Below are positions 27,541 to 38,910 of a stretch of DNA of 64,000 nucleotides, in pieces. The stretch is from NCBI RefSeq assembly GCF_001584145.1, contig NZ_CP013232.1, forward strand, positions 4,030,001 through 4,094,000, in the 5' to 3' direction. The notes below the pieces were generated by a model, which worked only from the letters and a program-made list of their open reading frames with translations, had not been told where the DNA came from and made no database searches. Every line of letters starts with the position of its first letter. The stretch's first letter is position 1. The position numbers were made by a program, and so were the translations under genes. The DNA is from Collimonas fungivorans. GTDB taxonomy: Bacteria > Pseudomonadota > Gammaproteobacteria > Burkholderiales > Burkholderiaceae_D.

Positions 27541-27569
27541 GGGGGACAGGATCAAGCATCCTGTCCCCC
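27541..27569. terminator. Bidirectional hairpin between convergent genes
   Basis: GGGGGACAGGAT / ATCCTGTCCCCC form a perfect 12 bp stem with a five-base loop (CAAGC), 16 bp after the zinc-ribbon stop and just before the maeB stop. T-rich sequence follows on the plus strand. Confidence 0.75.
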
Positions 27570-27577
27570 GTCCTTGT

Positions 27578-29887
<2,310 letters not shown>

Positions 29888-30125
29888 TGATGGTCTCCTG
29901 GATACGCTAATGAAAATTCGGTGGCAGCGACATTATCACAATGTCTATCGATGCGGTTTCCCGGCGGCCGATATCTCTGCTGGGGAAGATGCTGTTCGGA
30001 AAGGGAAATTATCTCGTGGGATCGTGGTTTGAATTGTGCGGCTCATGGCAAATGGTAGACGAATCCCGGGCAACTTGCAGCGTTACCGCGAAAAATACCG
30101 GCCTGATTTATCCCGCAGTGCCGCA

Positions 30126-30150
30126 TAAAAAAAGCCCGCGCATGCGGGCT
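30126..30150 (-). terminator. Terminator of the sdaA-soxBDAG-folB operon
   Basis: On the minus strand AGCCCGC-ATGC-GCGGGCT followed by seven T, 34 bp past the folB stop. The rest of the 29888-30183 spacer up to the maeB start shows no gene. Confidence 0.85.
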
Positions 30151-30183
30151 TGCCATCAGAAGCTCACTGCCATCATGTCAATG

Positions 30184-30621
30184 TCAAGCTGCGACGCTGC
30201 TTTCCAGCGGCTGCAGCACCAGCAGGGTCTCATAACTCCAGCGCGTCCAGCTCGAAGCCACGCCCAGCCGCGCGGTATTCGGACGGATCTTCGGCTTGTG
30301 GATCGCAACCCGGATTTCATCCAGCATGGTGAATTCGCGGAACGACAGGCTGGCGACTTCCGACGCCAGCGTCTCCAGCAGGCGGGTGTGCGGCTTGGCC
30401 TGCAGGAAAGCCGTGACCACGCCGCAGTAATGATCGTAGTCGATCACCGAAGCGGCATCGTCATCGTGCTGGCCGCCGGTGCGGTAGGACAGCTCGATAT
30501 CCAGCTCCACCGCCTGCGCCTTCTCATGCTCGTGCGGATGCAGGCCGACCCGCGTCGTCGTCGACAAGGCTTCGACGAAGATCTGCCAGCGGACGCCGCT
30601 GGCGATGTTTTCGTTTTTCAT
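30184..30621 (-). CDS. folB: Dihydroneopterin aldolase (FolB-like), operon-borne
   Basis: 145 residues. FolB-fold features: IFVEALSTTTRVGLHPHEHEK (the VxxRIGxxxxE segment), VIDYDHYCGVV (about residues 60-70), and RLLETLASEVA, matching VDY..V and R.LET.A of DHNA. It would act in tetrahydrofolate synthesis. It overlaps the soxG stop by 4 bp and ends the sarcosine oxidase operon, which makes sense because sarcosine oxidase transfers a C1 unit to THF. The C-terminus is longer than in a standard FolB, so the substrate should be regarded as inferred. Confidence 0.82.
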   Translation of the reverse strand: MKNENIASGVRWQIFVEALSTTTRVGLHPHEHEKAQAVELDIELSYRTGGQHDDDAASVIDYDHYCGVVTAFLQAKPHTRLLETLASEVASLSFREFTMLDEIRVAIHKPKIRPNTARLGVASSWTRWSYETLLVLQPLESSVAA

Positions 30622-31226
30622 CGGAGGTACTCCTGGCAGGCGTCCAGCAAGATACGGCCGAAATAATCGGCGAAGCTGCGCCGGATCACCAGTTCATACG
30701 CATCATCGGCCAACGGCCGCAGCAAGACGCCAGCCTTGAAGAAATGACTTTGGGCGCATTGGCCAAGCTTGAACGCGGCCGGATGAAAGTCCAGCGGACA
30801 ACCTTTCCGCAGTACCTCGCGCGCCTTTTTCCCGCTGAGCACCAGGCTGGTGTTGCCGCTGCTGATATCCACCACCGAGGCAAACTGTCCCGCCAGTGCG
30901 CCGGCCAGGTCGCTGCCTAACGCCGGCAGGCGCGGCTGTTTCGACTGGATCAGCCATTCATTGGGCGCCAGCCAGTAGATGGTGAACTGTTCACTCTCCG
31001 TGACCGTGTTCGGCTGCAGCGGCAAAACCGCGCCGGTGAGGCCCTTGACCGCCTTCTGCAGCACAGCGGAATCCGCTTCGCCCTTGAGGTTGATCAATTC
31101 GAGGAAGGGCTTCTCTTCCATGCTGACGGCCGCGTTGGCGCCGACCGCAAGCGACGCCAGCATCTGCGTCAGTTCGGTGAACGGCGACTCTTGCTGCACC
31201 TGGAAAAGCTGGGTTTCATTCAACAT
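30618..31226 (-). CDS. soxG: Sarcosine oxidase, gamma subunit
   Basis: 202 residues from the ATG at 31226, which has AAGGAG nine bases upstream; an in-frame ATG at 31247 lies further upstream. The sequence resembles the GcvT-like SoxG family (LLVLSGKKAREVLRKGC-type segment, reading SLVLSGKKAREVLRKGC). It is the small structural subunit of heterotetrameric sarcosine oxidase. It overlaps the soxA end by 11 bp. Confidence 0.92.
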   Translation of the reverse strand: MLNETQLFQVQQESPFTELTQMLASLAVGANAAVSMEEKPFLELINLKGEADSAVLQKAVKGLTGAVLPLQPNTVTESEQFTIYWLAPNEWLIQSKQPRLPALGSDLAGALAGQFASVVDISSGNTSLVLSGKKAREVLRKGCPLDFHPAAFKLGQCAQSHFFKAGVLLRPLADDAYELVIRRSFADYFGRILLDACQEYLR

Positions 31227-34200
31227 GTTGACGGACTCCTTCTGCATCGTAAAACACCAGGCTGCTGATCTTGGCCGCGAGATTGCGTCCGTTCGCCAGC
31301 GGAATGCTGACTTCCTGCCCCATCTTGCCGAGGCCGCCCTTGATCAGCGCAAACGCGATCGAACGCTGCAGGATCGGGCTGAAATAACTGGACGTCACAT
31401 GGCCAATCATGTCGGCGATCGGTTCATTGCTCGGCTCTGCCAGGATCTGGCTGCCTTCCGGCAGCACAACATCCTTATCCTCGCTGAGCAGGCCGACCAG
31501 CTGCTTGCGGTCGCTGCGCGCAGTATCGGAACGTATCAGCGAACGCTTGCCGAGGAAATCCTTGGACTTGGCGACCAGGCCGCCCATGCCGAGGTCGAAC
31601 GGCGTCACCGAACCGTCGGTATCCTGGCCGACGATGATGTAGCCTTTTTCTGCACGCAGCACGTGCATGGTCTCTGTGCCGTAAGGCGTGATGTCGAATT
31701 CCTTGCCGGCTTCGATGATCGCATCCCAGATGGCGCGTCCCATATTGGCCGGCACGTTCACCTCATACGACAGTTCACCCGAAAAACTGATGCGCATGAT
31801 GCGGGTGAAGACGCTGTTGATGCTGCCTTCGCGGAACGACATGAACGGGAATTTCTCGTTCGAGAAATCGATGTCCTTGCACACCTTCTGCAGCACGCGG
31901 CGGGCATTTGGCCCGACTACTGCAAAGGTCGCGAAATGATCGGTCACCGACGTCAGGTTGACCTTCAGGTGCGGCCATTCGGTCTGCAGCCAGCGCTCCA
32001 TCCAGTCCAGCACGCGCGCCGCGCCGCCGGTGGTGGTGCTCATCAGGAAATGCTGTTCGCCCAGGCGCACCGTGACGCCGTCGTCGAACACCATGCCGTT
32101 TTCATCGAGCATCAGGCCGTAGCGGCACTTGCCGACTTCCAGCTTGTTCCACGGATTGGTGTAGATCCAGTTCAGCAAGGTCACCGCATCCGGTCCCTGC
32201 ACATCGATCTTGCCCAGGGTCGAGGCATCCAGGATGCCGACGCTGTTGCGCGCTGCCAGGCATTCGCGCGCCACCGCGGCATGCAGGTCTTCCTTGCCGC
32301 GCGGGTAATACCATGGCCGCTTCCAGTTGCCGACGTCTTCAAACAAGGCGCCCTGCTCCTGGTGCCACGGATGGATGCAGGTCTTGCGGATCGGCGTCAG
32401 GAACTCGCCCAGTTCGCGTCCGGCCACTGTGCCGAAGGTCACCGGCGTGTAGTTCGGGCGGAAGGTAGTGGTGCCGGTTTCCGGGATGGTCTTGCCCAGC
32501 ACTTCAGCCAGGATCGCCATGCCGTTGATATTGCCGAGCTTGCCCTGGTCGGTGCCGAAGCCCAGTGCGGTATAACGCTTGACGTGTTCCACCGAATGAT
32601 AGCCTTCGCGCGCTGCCAGGTAGATATCTGCCGCCGAAACGTCGTTCTGGTAATCGACGAACTGCTTGGGGCCGCGGCCCACCTGCTTGCGGTCACCCAC
32701 CAGCCACAAAGGCATGATGGCGGCTTCGGACAACTCCACCACTTTCCAGCTGGGCAGCGCTACCGGCTTCAACCCTACTGCAACAATCGCTTGCTGTGCT
32801 GCCAAGGCACCGTCGCGCAAGGCGCCGCTCAGGCTGAAATCGCCATTGGCGGCGCCTGCGCTGGTTTCCTTTTGCATCGCCGAGCCCGGTACAAAACAGG
32901 CTTTTTCATTGCTCCAGTGCGCCTTGCCGCCGGATTGCGCAAACAGGTGGATCACCGGGTTCCAGCCGCCCGACACGCCTAGTAAGTCGCAGGAGATCGA
33001 GGTAATGAACTGCCCCGGCACGCCGTCCTGGTGGCGCGCTACCTCCACCATCTTGACATGGCGGCTGCCGCTGGCAGTCACCACCACAGCGTCGTTGATG
33101 ATGTTGACGCCCTGCCTCCTGGCGGCGGCCGGCAAGCTGCTGCCGCTGCTGTTTCCAGCCGGACGCGGATCGACCACCGTCACTTCTGCGCCGTTAGCCT
33201 TCAGGTCCAGCGCGGTCTGGTAAGCATCGTCATTATTGGTGAAGATCACCGCCTTGCGCCCCGGCAGCACGCCGTAGCGGTGGATATAGGTCGATACTGC
33301 CGACGCCAGCATGATGCCCGGCAAGTCATTGTTGCCGAATACGATAGGCCGCTCATGCGCGCCGGTGGCCAGTATCACGTGTTTGGCGCGCACCTTCCAC
33401 AAGCGCTCGCGCACCGGTCCGCGCGCCGCCAGCGGCAGGTGCTCGCTCAGACGCTGGGTCACGGTCAGCAGGTTATGGTCCTGGTAGCCGAACACCGTGC
33501 TGCGCGACAAAATCGTGACTTCCGGCAAACGCCGCAAATCGTCCGTTATCTTTGCCACCCACGCTGCAGCGGGCAAGCCATCGATCATGGCCGGCCCGGA
33601 CAACAGGCTGCCGCCCAGTTCCGACTGGTCGTCGGCCAGCACCACTCGTGCACCCGAACTGGCAGCGACCCAGGCCGCAGCCAGGCCGGCCGGGCCTGCG
33701 CCCGCCACCAGCACATCGCAATGGGCATAGGTCTTTTCATAGCGGTCAGGATCGAGCGCGGTGGGCGCCTTGCCGAAACCGGCTGCTTCGCGTATTACTT
33801 CTTCGTACTTGCCCCACCAGCTGCGCGGCCACTTGAATGTCTTGTAATAGAAACCGGCCGGGATGAAGCGGGCGAACAGCTGGTTCACCGCCATCCGGTC
33901 ATTCTCGATGCTGGGACTGGCGTTGACGCTGGTGGCGCTCAAGCCCTGGTACAGCTCGATTTCGGTGGCGCGCGCGTTCGGCACCGTATAAGCGCCGGTT
34001 TCCAGCTGCACCAGCGCATTCGGTTCTTCCACGCCGGCCGTGACGATGCCGCGCGGACGATGGTATTTCCAGCTGCGCGCCACAAAATGCACGCCGTTCG
34101 CCAGCAGCGCCGATGCCAGCGTATCGCCCTGGTAACCCTGGTAACTCTTGCCGTTGAAGGTAAAACCGAGCGCCGCGCCGCGGTCTATGCGGCCGCCGCT

Positions 34201-34230
34201 CTGCAGTCGATGCGTTTGACTGTTGCTCAT
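31216..34230 (-). CDS. soxA: Sarcosine oxidase, alpha subunit
   Basis: 1004 residues, full length. The N-terminus has a ferredoxin-like fold (RGAALGFTFNGKSYQGYQGD), then the NAD-binding motif DVLVAGAGPAGLAAAWVAA (about residues 173-191), and a C-terminal GcvT-type aminomethyltransferase domain (about 600-1000) that would receive the methyl-derived C1 unit on THF. With SoxB, SoxD and SoxG it converts sarcosine to glycine, H2O2 and 5,10-methylene-THF. It overlaps soxD by 4 bp. Confidence 0.96.
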   Translation of the reverse strand: MSNSQTHRLQSGGRIDRGAALGFTFNGKSYQGYQGDTLASALLANGVHFVARSWKYHRPRGIVTAGVEEPNALVQLETGAYTVPNARATEIELYQGLSATSVNASPSIENDRMAVNQLFARFIPAGFYYKTFKWPRSWWGKYEEVIREAAGFGKAPTALDPDRYEKTYAHCDVLVAGAGPAGLAAAWVAASSGARVVLADDQSELGGSLLSGPAMIDGLPAAAWVAKITDDLRRLPEVTILSRSTVFGYQDHNLLTVTQRLSEHLPLAARGPVRERLWKVRAKHVILATGAHERPIVFGNNDLPGIMLASAVSTYIHRYGVLPGRKAVIFTNNDDAYQTALDLKANGAEVTVVDPRPAGNSSGSSLPAAARRQGVNIINDAVVVTASGSRHVKMVEVARHQDGVPGQFITSISCDLLGVSGGWNPVIHLFAQSGGKAHWSNEKACFVPGSAMQKETSAGAANGDFSLSGALRDGALAAQQAIVAVGLKPVALPSWKVVELSEAAIMPLWLVGDRKQVGRGPKQFVDYQNDVSAADIYLAAREGYHSVEHVKRYTALGFGTDQGKLGNINGMAILAEVLGKTIPETGTTTFRPNYTPVTFGTVAGRELGEFLTPIRKTCIHPWHQEQGALFEDVGNWKRPWYYPRGKEDLHAAVARECLAARNSVGILDASTLGKIDVQGPDAVTLLNWIYTNPWNKLEVGKCRYGLMLDENGMVFDDGVTVRLGEQHFLMSTTTGGAARVLDWMERWLQTEWPHLKVNLTSVTDHFATFAVVGPNARRVLQKVCKDIDFSNEKFPFMSFREGSINSVFTRIMRISFSGELSYEVNVPANMGRAIWDAIIEAGKEFDITPYGTETMHVLRAEKGYIIVGQDTDGSVTPFDLGMGGLVAKSKDFLGKRSLIRSDTARSDRKQLVGLLSEDKDVVLPEGSQILAEPSNEPIADMIGHVTSSYFSPILQRSIAFALIKGGLGKMGQEVSIPLANGRNLAAKISSLVFYDAEGVRQHVE

Positions 34231-34511
34231 GTTGCGCTCCCTGTTTCAGTCTTTTCGCCGAACTTGCTGTAACCGAGGAATTCGTAGGTGACGGTGTCGC
34301 GCTCGGCCATGAACCAGCGCCGGCAGCCATGGCTGTGCAGCCACTGCTCGCGGTGCACGCCGCGCGGATTCTTGCGCATGAAGAGGTAGTCGCCCCAGGC
34401 TTCGTCGCTGATGTTTTCGGTGTCCAGCGGGCGTGCAATGTCAGCTTCGCCGCCGCAATGGAACTCACTCTCGGCGCGCGGCCCGCACCAAGGGCAGGTA
34501 ATCAATAACAT
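34227..34511 (-). CDS. soxD: Sarcosine oxidase, delta subunit
   Basis: 94 residues. It contains the zinc-binding pattern CPWCGPRAESEFHCGGE near the start (two Cys, His, Cys) and RKNPRGVHREQWLHSHGCRR, both diagnostic of SoxD. It is the small zinc subunit of the heterotetramer. It lies 37 bp after soxB. Confidence 0.96.
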   Translation of the reverse strand: MLLITCPWCGPRAESEFHCGGEADIARPLDTENISDEAWGDYLFMRKNPRGVHREQWLHSHGCRRWFMAERDTVTYEFLGYSKFGEKTETGSAT

Positions 34512-34548
34512 GATGGATCTCCAGGCAGATAGCGGGAATTAGTGAATT

Positions 34549-35793
34549 TCAGTGGGCCACGGCGGCGGCGCCGTGTTCGTCGATCAGGTGGCCGTTGTAG
34601 AAACGGTCCAGCGCAAACGGCGCATTCAGGGGATGCGGATTGTCGTTGGCAATCGTGTGGGCGAACACCCAGCCCGAGCCCGGCGTAGCCTTGAAGCCGC
34701 CGGTGCCCCAGCCGCAGTTGAAGTACAGGCCCTTGACCGGGGTCTTGGAAATGATCGGGCAGGCATCCGGCGAAACGTCTACGATCCCGCCCCACTGCCG
34801 GTTCATGCGGACCCGGCTCAGCACCGGGAACATTTCGACAATCGCCTGCAAAGTTCCTTCTATCACGTGGTAACTGCCACGCTGGCCGTAGCCGGTGTAC
34901 TGGTCGACGCCGGCGCCGATCACCAGGTCGCCCTTGTCGGACTGGCTGATATAGGCGTGCACAGCATTCGACATCACCACCGTATCGATGATCGGCTTGA
35001 TCGGCTCCGACACCAGCGCCTGCAAAGGGTGGCTCTCCAGCGGCAGGCGGATGCCGGCCATGGCCGCCAATACGCTGGAATGGCCGGCTGCCACTACCGC
35101 TACTTTCTTGGCCTTGATAAAACCTTTGACCGTATCGACGCCGGTCACCGCGCCATTCTCGCGCCGGATCCCGGTGACGCCGCAGTTCTGCAGGATATCG
35201 ACGCCGCGCTCGTCGGCGCCGCGGGCAAATCCCCACGCCACCGCATCGTGCCGCGCCACGCCGCCACGGCGCTGGAAGGAAGCGCCCAGCACCGGGTAAT
35301 GGCTGTTCAGGTTAATGATCGGCACGATTTCCTTGACCTGCGCCGGCGTCAGCCATTCGGCATCGACGCCGTTGAGGCGGTTGGCGTTGATGCGGCGGTC
35401 GGTATCGCGCACGTCCTGCAAGGTATGCGCCAGGTTCATCACGCCGCGCTGGCTGAACATGACGTTGTAGTTCAGGTCCTGCGACAAGCCTTCCCACAGC
35501 TGCATGGCTTTTTCATACAGCATGGCCGACTCGTCCCACAGGTAGTTCGAGCGCACGATGGTAGTGTTGCGCGCGGTGTTGCCGCCGCCTATCCAGCCTT
35601 TTTCAATCACCGCGATATTGCGCAGGCCGTGCACCTTGGCCAGGTAATAGGCAGTAGCCAGGCCGTGGCCGCCGCCGCCGACGATGACGATGTCGTATTC
35701 CTTTTTCGGTTCCGGACTTTTCCAGGCCCGCTGCCAGTTCTCATGATAGGAGAGCCCATTGCGGATCAGGCTGAATATCGAATAATTGCTCAT
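34549..35793 (-). CDS. soxB: Sarcosine oxidase, beta subunit
   Basis: 414 residues. The FAD-binding motif [18 protein letters not shown] is at about residues 35-52 and the sequence ends in a DAO-type fold with [20 protein letters not shown] and [17 protein letters not shown]. It carries FAD and covalent FMN and performs oxidation of sarcosine. It starts the sox genes, 57 bp after sdaA. Confidence 0.97.
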   Translation of the reverse strand: MSNYSIFSLIRNGLSYHENWQRAWKSPEPKKEYDIVIVGGGGHGLATAYYLAKVHGLRNIAVIEKGWIGGGNTARNTTIVRSNYLWDESAMLYEKAMQLWEGLSQDLNYNVMFSQRGVMNLAHTLQDVRDTDRRINANRLNGVDAEWLTPAQVKEIVPIINLNSHYPVLGASFQRRGGVARHDAVAWGFARGADERGVDILQNCGVTGIRRENGAVTGVDTVKGFIKAKKVAVVAAGHSSVLAAMAGIRLPLESHPLQALVSEPIKPIIDTVVMSNAVHAYISQSDKGDLVIGAGVDQYTGYGQRGSYHVIEGTLQAIVEMFPVLSRVRMNRQWGGIVDVSPDACPIISKTPVKGLYFNCGWGTGGFKATPGSGWVFAHTIANDNPHPLNAPFALDRFYNGHLIDEHGAAAVAH

Positions 35794-35850
35794 ACACTCC
35801 TCAAAGTTCCGGAACCGCTGTTACAGTCCGCTATTAGTTAGCACTCAAAG

Positions 35851-37242
35851 TCAGCACTCAATCACATTTACCGCCAAACCACCACGTGATGTTTCTTTGT
35901 ATTTGGTCTTCATGTCGGCGCCGGTCTGCATCATGGTCTTGATTACATTGTCCAGCGATACATAATGTTTGCCGTTGCCGCGCAAAGCCATGCGGGCAGC
36001 GTTGATCGCCTTCACCGCACCCATCGCGTTGCGTTCTATGCAGGGAATCTGCACCAGTCCGCCGACCGGATCGCAGGTCATGCCGAGGTTGTGTTCCATG
36101 CCGATTTCAGCGGCATTCTCGATCTGCTCCGGCGTACCGCCCAAGACCGCAGCCAAGGCTCCCGCAGCCATCGAACAGGCAACTCCGACCTCGCCCTGGC
36201 AGCCGACTTCGGCGCCGGAGATGGAAGCGTTTTCCTTGTAGATCAGGCCGATCGCCGCCGCCGTCAGCATGAAAGTCATGACTCCATCCTTGTTGGAACC
36301 CGGAATGAACTTGGTGTAGTAATGCAGCACCGCCGGTAACACGCCTGCCGCGCCATTGGTAGGCGCCGTGACGATGCGTCCGCCGGCGGCGTTTTCTTCA
36401 TTCACCGCCATCGCATACAGGTTGACCCAGTCCAGCATCGACAAAGGATCGGTGAACGATTCCTCGGAGCGATCCTTCAGCTGCCGGTACAACTCGGAGG
36501 CGCGGCGCTTGACCCGCATCGGGCCGGGCAGTTCGCCGTCTATCGAGCAGCCGCGCTTTACCGCCGCCGCCATTACATCCCAGATGCCCAGCAGCTTGGT
36601 CCGCACTTCTTCCGCCGAACGCCAGTGCTTTTCGTTTTCCATCATCAGCGCGGCAATCGTCAAGCCGCTTTCGGTGCACATGCGCAGCAGGTCGTCGCCA
36701 GAATGGAACGGGTACGGCAGGCCGCCTTCGCTCTGCACGCTGCCCGCCTGCACCAGATTGACGCGCTGGCCTTCCTTGCTGACCACAAAACCGCCGCCGA
36801 CCGAGTAGTATTCTTTTTCCGCAATCACGCTGGCGGCAGCATCCAGGGCAACAAAACGCATGCCGTTCGGATGTTGCGGCAAGGCTTCGCGGCGGAAAAA
36901 CAGTACATGCTCTTTTTCCACGCAGCCAATGGCGTGGCTGCCATTCAGCAGCAGTTTCTTCGAGCTGCGGATTTCCGCCAGCCGCGGCTCGACATGGTCC
37001 GGATCGATGCTGTCCGGCAGGTTGCCTTCCAGTCCAAGCAGCACGGCCTTGTCGCTGCCGTGGCCCTTGCCGGTCGCGCCCAGCGAACCGTACAGCTCGA
37101 CCCTGACCGCATGCACTGCATCGAGCAGGCCGGCATCATGCAAATGCGCAGCAAATCGATTGGCGGCAATCATCGGTCCCACCGTATGCGAACTGGAGGG
37201 GCCGATGCCGACCTTGAATAAATCGAATGTGCTGATGTTCAT
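35851..37242 (-). CDS. sdaA: L-serine ammonia-lyase
   Basis: 463 residues from the ATG at 37242 ([20 protein letters not shown]); upstream in-frame codons to 37362 are not conserved. The SSSHTVGPM signature and the C-terminal [20 protein letters not shown] and [19 protein letters not shown] with the Fe-S Cys residues are present. It deaminates serine to pyruvate, disposing of serine made from glycine and C1 units. It is the first gene of the sdaA-soxBDAG-folB operon. Confidence 0.95.
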   Translation of the reverse strand: MNISTFDLFKVGIGPSSSHTVGPMIAANRFAAHLHDAGLLDAVHAVRVELYGSLGATGKGHGSDKAVLLGLEGNLPDSIDPDHVEPRLAEIRSSKKLLLNGSHAIGCVEKEHVLFFRREALPQHPNGMRFVALDAAASVIAEKEYYSVGGGFVVSKEGQRVNLVQAGSVQSEGGLPYPFHSGDDLLRMCTESGLTIAALMMENEKHWRSAEEVRTKLLGIWDVMAAAVKRGCSIDGELPGPMRVKRRASELYRQLKDRSEESFTDPLSMLDWVNLYAMAVNEENAAGGRIVTAPTNGAAGVLPAVLHYYTKFIPGSNKDGVMTFMLTAAAIGLIYKENASISGAEVGCQGEVGVACSMAAGALAAVLGGTPEQIENAAEIGMEHNLGMTCDPVGGLVQIPCIERNAMGAVKAINAARMALRGNGKHYVSLDNVIKTMMQTGADMKTKYKETSRGGLAVNVIEC

Positions 37243-37756
37243 AGAAAATCCGATTGGCTGTACTGGCAAATGCGCTGGTAAAACATGATGCTTAGGTTCA
37301 TGACAACTCCTGGTTGGGTTGAAGTATTTTTCCCGGCAAACGGCAGCAAGCGCACGAGACACGACAACGCCAGGGTACAGCGCAACACGGCTGATTTCGG
37401 TCTCAAACCATCTCGTGTTGCAGTGCTATTCCTTGGCATCATTTTGTCCTTGCACAGGCTGGCCTATTTCCCGTAGCTGACAAGTGTTTGTCCTTTTCCG
37501 ACAAGCGCGACATTTTTTGATTTTACGACCAAGTGACAGCCGCGGCGCGATGACATTTTCTTGTAGGGCATAAGTCAAACGTTGAAATATTGTCAATTAG
37601 ATATTTTCGGCCGAAGCGATCAATTCATCCCGGTGCCGGCTTTGCTTTCCCGGGATGTTTACCACGAAAGAAAACGGTACGAGCGACGGCAATAATAAAT
37701 CGGGTAGGATAGCAAGCTCCCGTTTTCAAACCTCCCAAGAAGGCTTGCCGCAAGCT
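37243..37756. promoter_or_regulatory. Divergent regulatory region, sdaA-sox operon / threonine aldolase
   Basis: 514 bp without a supported gene. TGACAAGTGT (37478-37487) and CGACAAGCGC (37499-37508) are direct repeats exactly 21 bp apart, about 240-265 bp from sdaA and about 250-280 bp from the divergent gene. Two helical turns between repeats suits an AraC-type activator such as the GbdR homologue in this window. AT-rich sequence (ATTTTTTGATTTTACG) follows. Unproved. Confidence 0.5.
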
Positions 37757-38845
37757 ATGTCAAACACCAATCTACGCAGTCAGTGCCATACCTTTTTTTC
37801 CGGCACTGCACCGCGCCCAGCCGCCGAGGATTTTGCCGAGATGGCTGCCTGGTGCCAGGCGCATGACATCCAGCACGATGTCTACGGCGAAGGCAAGCTG
37901 GTCCAGGATTTCGAAAACAAGATCGCTACGCTGCTGGGCTTCGAAGCGGCCCGCTTCGTGATTACCGGCACGCTTGCCCAGACCGTCGCGCTGCGCATTG
38001 CCTGCCTGGACCGCAACAATCCGCTGGTAGCGCTCCACCCTACTGCGCATATCCTGCTGCACGAGAACAGCAATTACCAGCTGCTCGACCATTTCACCTC
38101 GCTCAATGTGGGCAGCCCGCAGCGGCCGTGGACGGCCGATGACCTCAAAGCCATTCCCGATCGCCTGGGCGCGGCGCTGTACGAGTTGCCCATGCGTGAG
38201 ATCGGCGGCCAGCTGCCGGCATGGGAAGAACTGGATGCGGTCAAGCACCACTGCCGCAAGCAAAACATCCATCTGCACCTGGACGGCGCCCGCCTGTGGG
38301 AAGCCGCCGCCGGTTATGGCAAGCCGCTGGACAGCGTGACCGCCGGCTTCGACAGCGCCTATGTCTCGTTCTACAAGGGCATAGGCGGCCTCGGCGGCGC
38401 CATGCTGCTGGGCAGCCGCGACTTCATTGACCGCACTTCGATATGGATGAAACGCATGGGCGGCAATATCTACCAGCGTTCGCCCTACGTGGTAGCGGCC
38501 GCGATGCGGTTCGACCAGAAGCTGGCGTGTATGCCGGCTTACCTGCAGCGCACCCGGGATCTTTATCGGCTGCTGGCGCGCTACCCGCTGTGGCAGGTCA
38601 ATCCGCGCCAACCGCATTGCAATATATTGCATCTCTATTTTCCGGTTGACCGCGATGCGGCGAATGCGGCGCGCGACCAGCTGGCCCGGGAGCACGGGAT
38701 CTGGCTGTTTGGCGAAGCCAGGCATACGGCCTTGCCGCAGCAGAGTTATGTAGAGTGGTATGTGGGAGAGGCGCTGCTGTCTTTGTCCGACGCCAGGGTT
38801 GCCGCTATCCTGGACCAGTTCCAGGCGCTACTCGCGCCTGTGTGA
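37757..38845 (+). CDS. Low-specificity threonine aldolase / beta-eliminating lyase family
   Basis: 362 residues from the ATG at 37757 (MSNTNLRSQCHTFFSG). The PLP fold type I is indicated by LHLDGARLWEAAAGYGK (the catalytic His/Asp strand) and SFYKGIGGLGGAM with the probable PLP Lys. Family members cleave threonine or beta-hydroxy amino acids to glycine plus an aldehyde. Its position opposite the sdaA-sox operon suggests a role in glycine/serine flux, perhaps instead of glyA, which is not in the window. The substrate is inferred. Confidence 0.85.
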   Translation: MSNTNLRSQCHTFFSGTAPRPAAEDFAEMAAWCQAHDIQHDVYGEGKLVQDFENKIATLLGFEAARFVITGTLAQTVALRIACLDRNNPLVALHPTAHILLHENSNYQLLDHFTSLNVGSPQRPWTADDLKAIPDRLGAALYELPMREIGGQLPAWEELDAVKHHCRKQNIHLHLDGARLWEAAAGYGKPLDSVTAGFDSAYVSFYKGIGGLGGAMLLGSRDFIDRTSIWMKRMGGNIYQRSPYVVAAAMRFDQKLACMPAYLQRTRDLYRLLARYPLWQVNPRQPHCNILHLYFPVDRDAANAARDQLAREHGIWLFGEARHTALPQQSYVEWYVGEALLSLSDARVAAILDQFQALLAPV

Positions 38846-38853
38846 GATTGCCC

Positions 38854-38877
38854 CTGACGGCCCAAAAAAGCCGTCAG
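38854..38877. terminator. Hairpin between two convergent genes
   Basis: CTGACGGC / GCCGTCAG with a CCAAAAAA loop, between the aldolase and fdhA ends. There is no T run after the stem, so termination is uncertain. Confidence 0.45.
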
Positions 38878-38910
38878 CAGGCAATCAAGCCGGTATAACT
38901 CAGGCCGGGC

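Noticed and set aside
35794-35850. Possible glycine riboswitch between sdaA and soxB
   Set aside because: The 57 bp gap is too short for a tandem glycine aptamer and no aptamer-like pairing was visible; the region upstream of sdaA also showed none.
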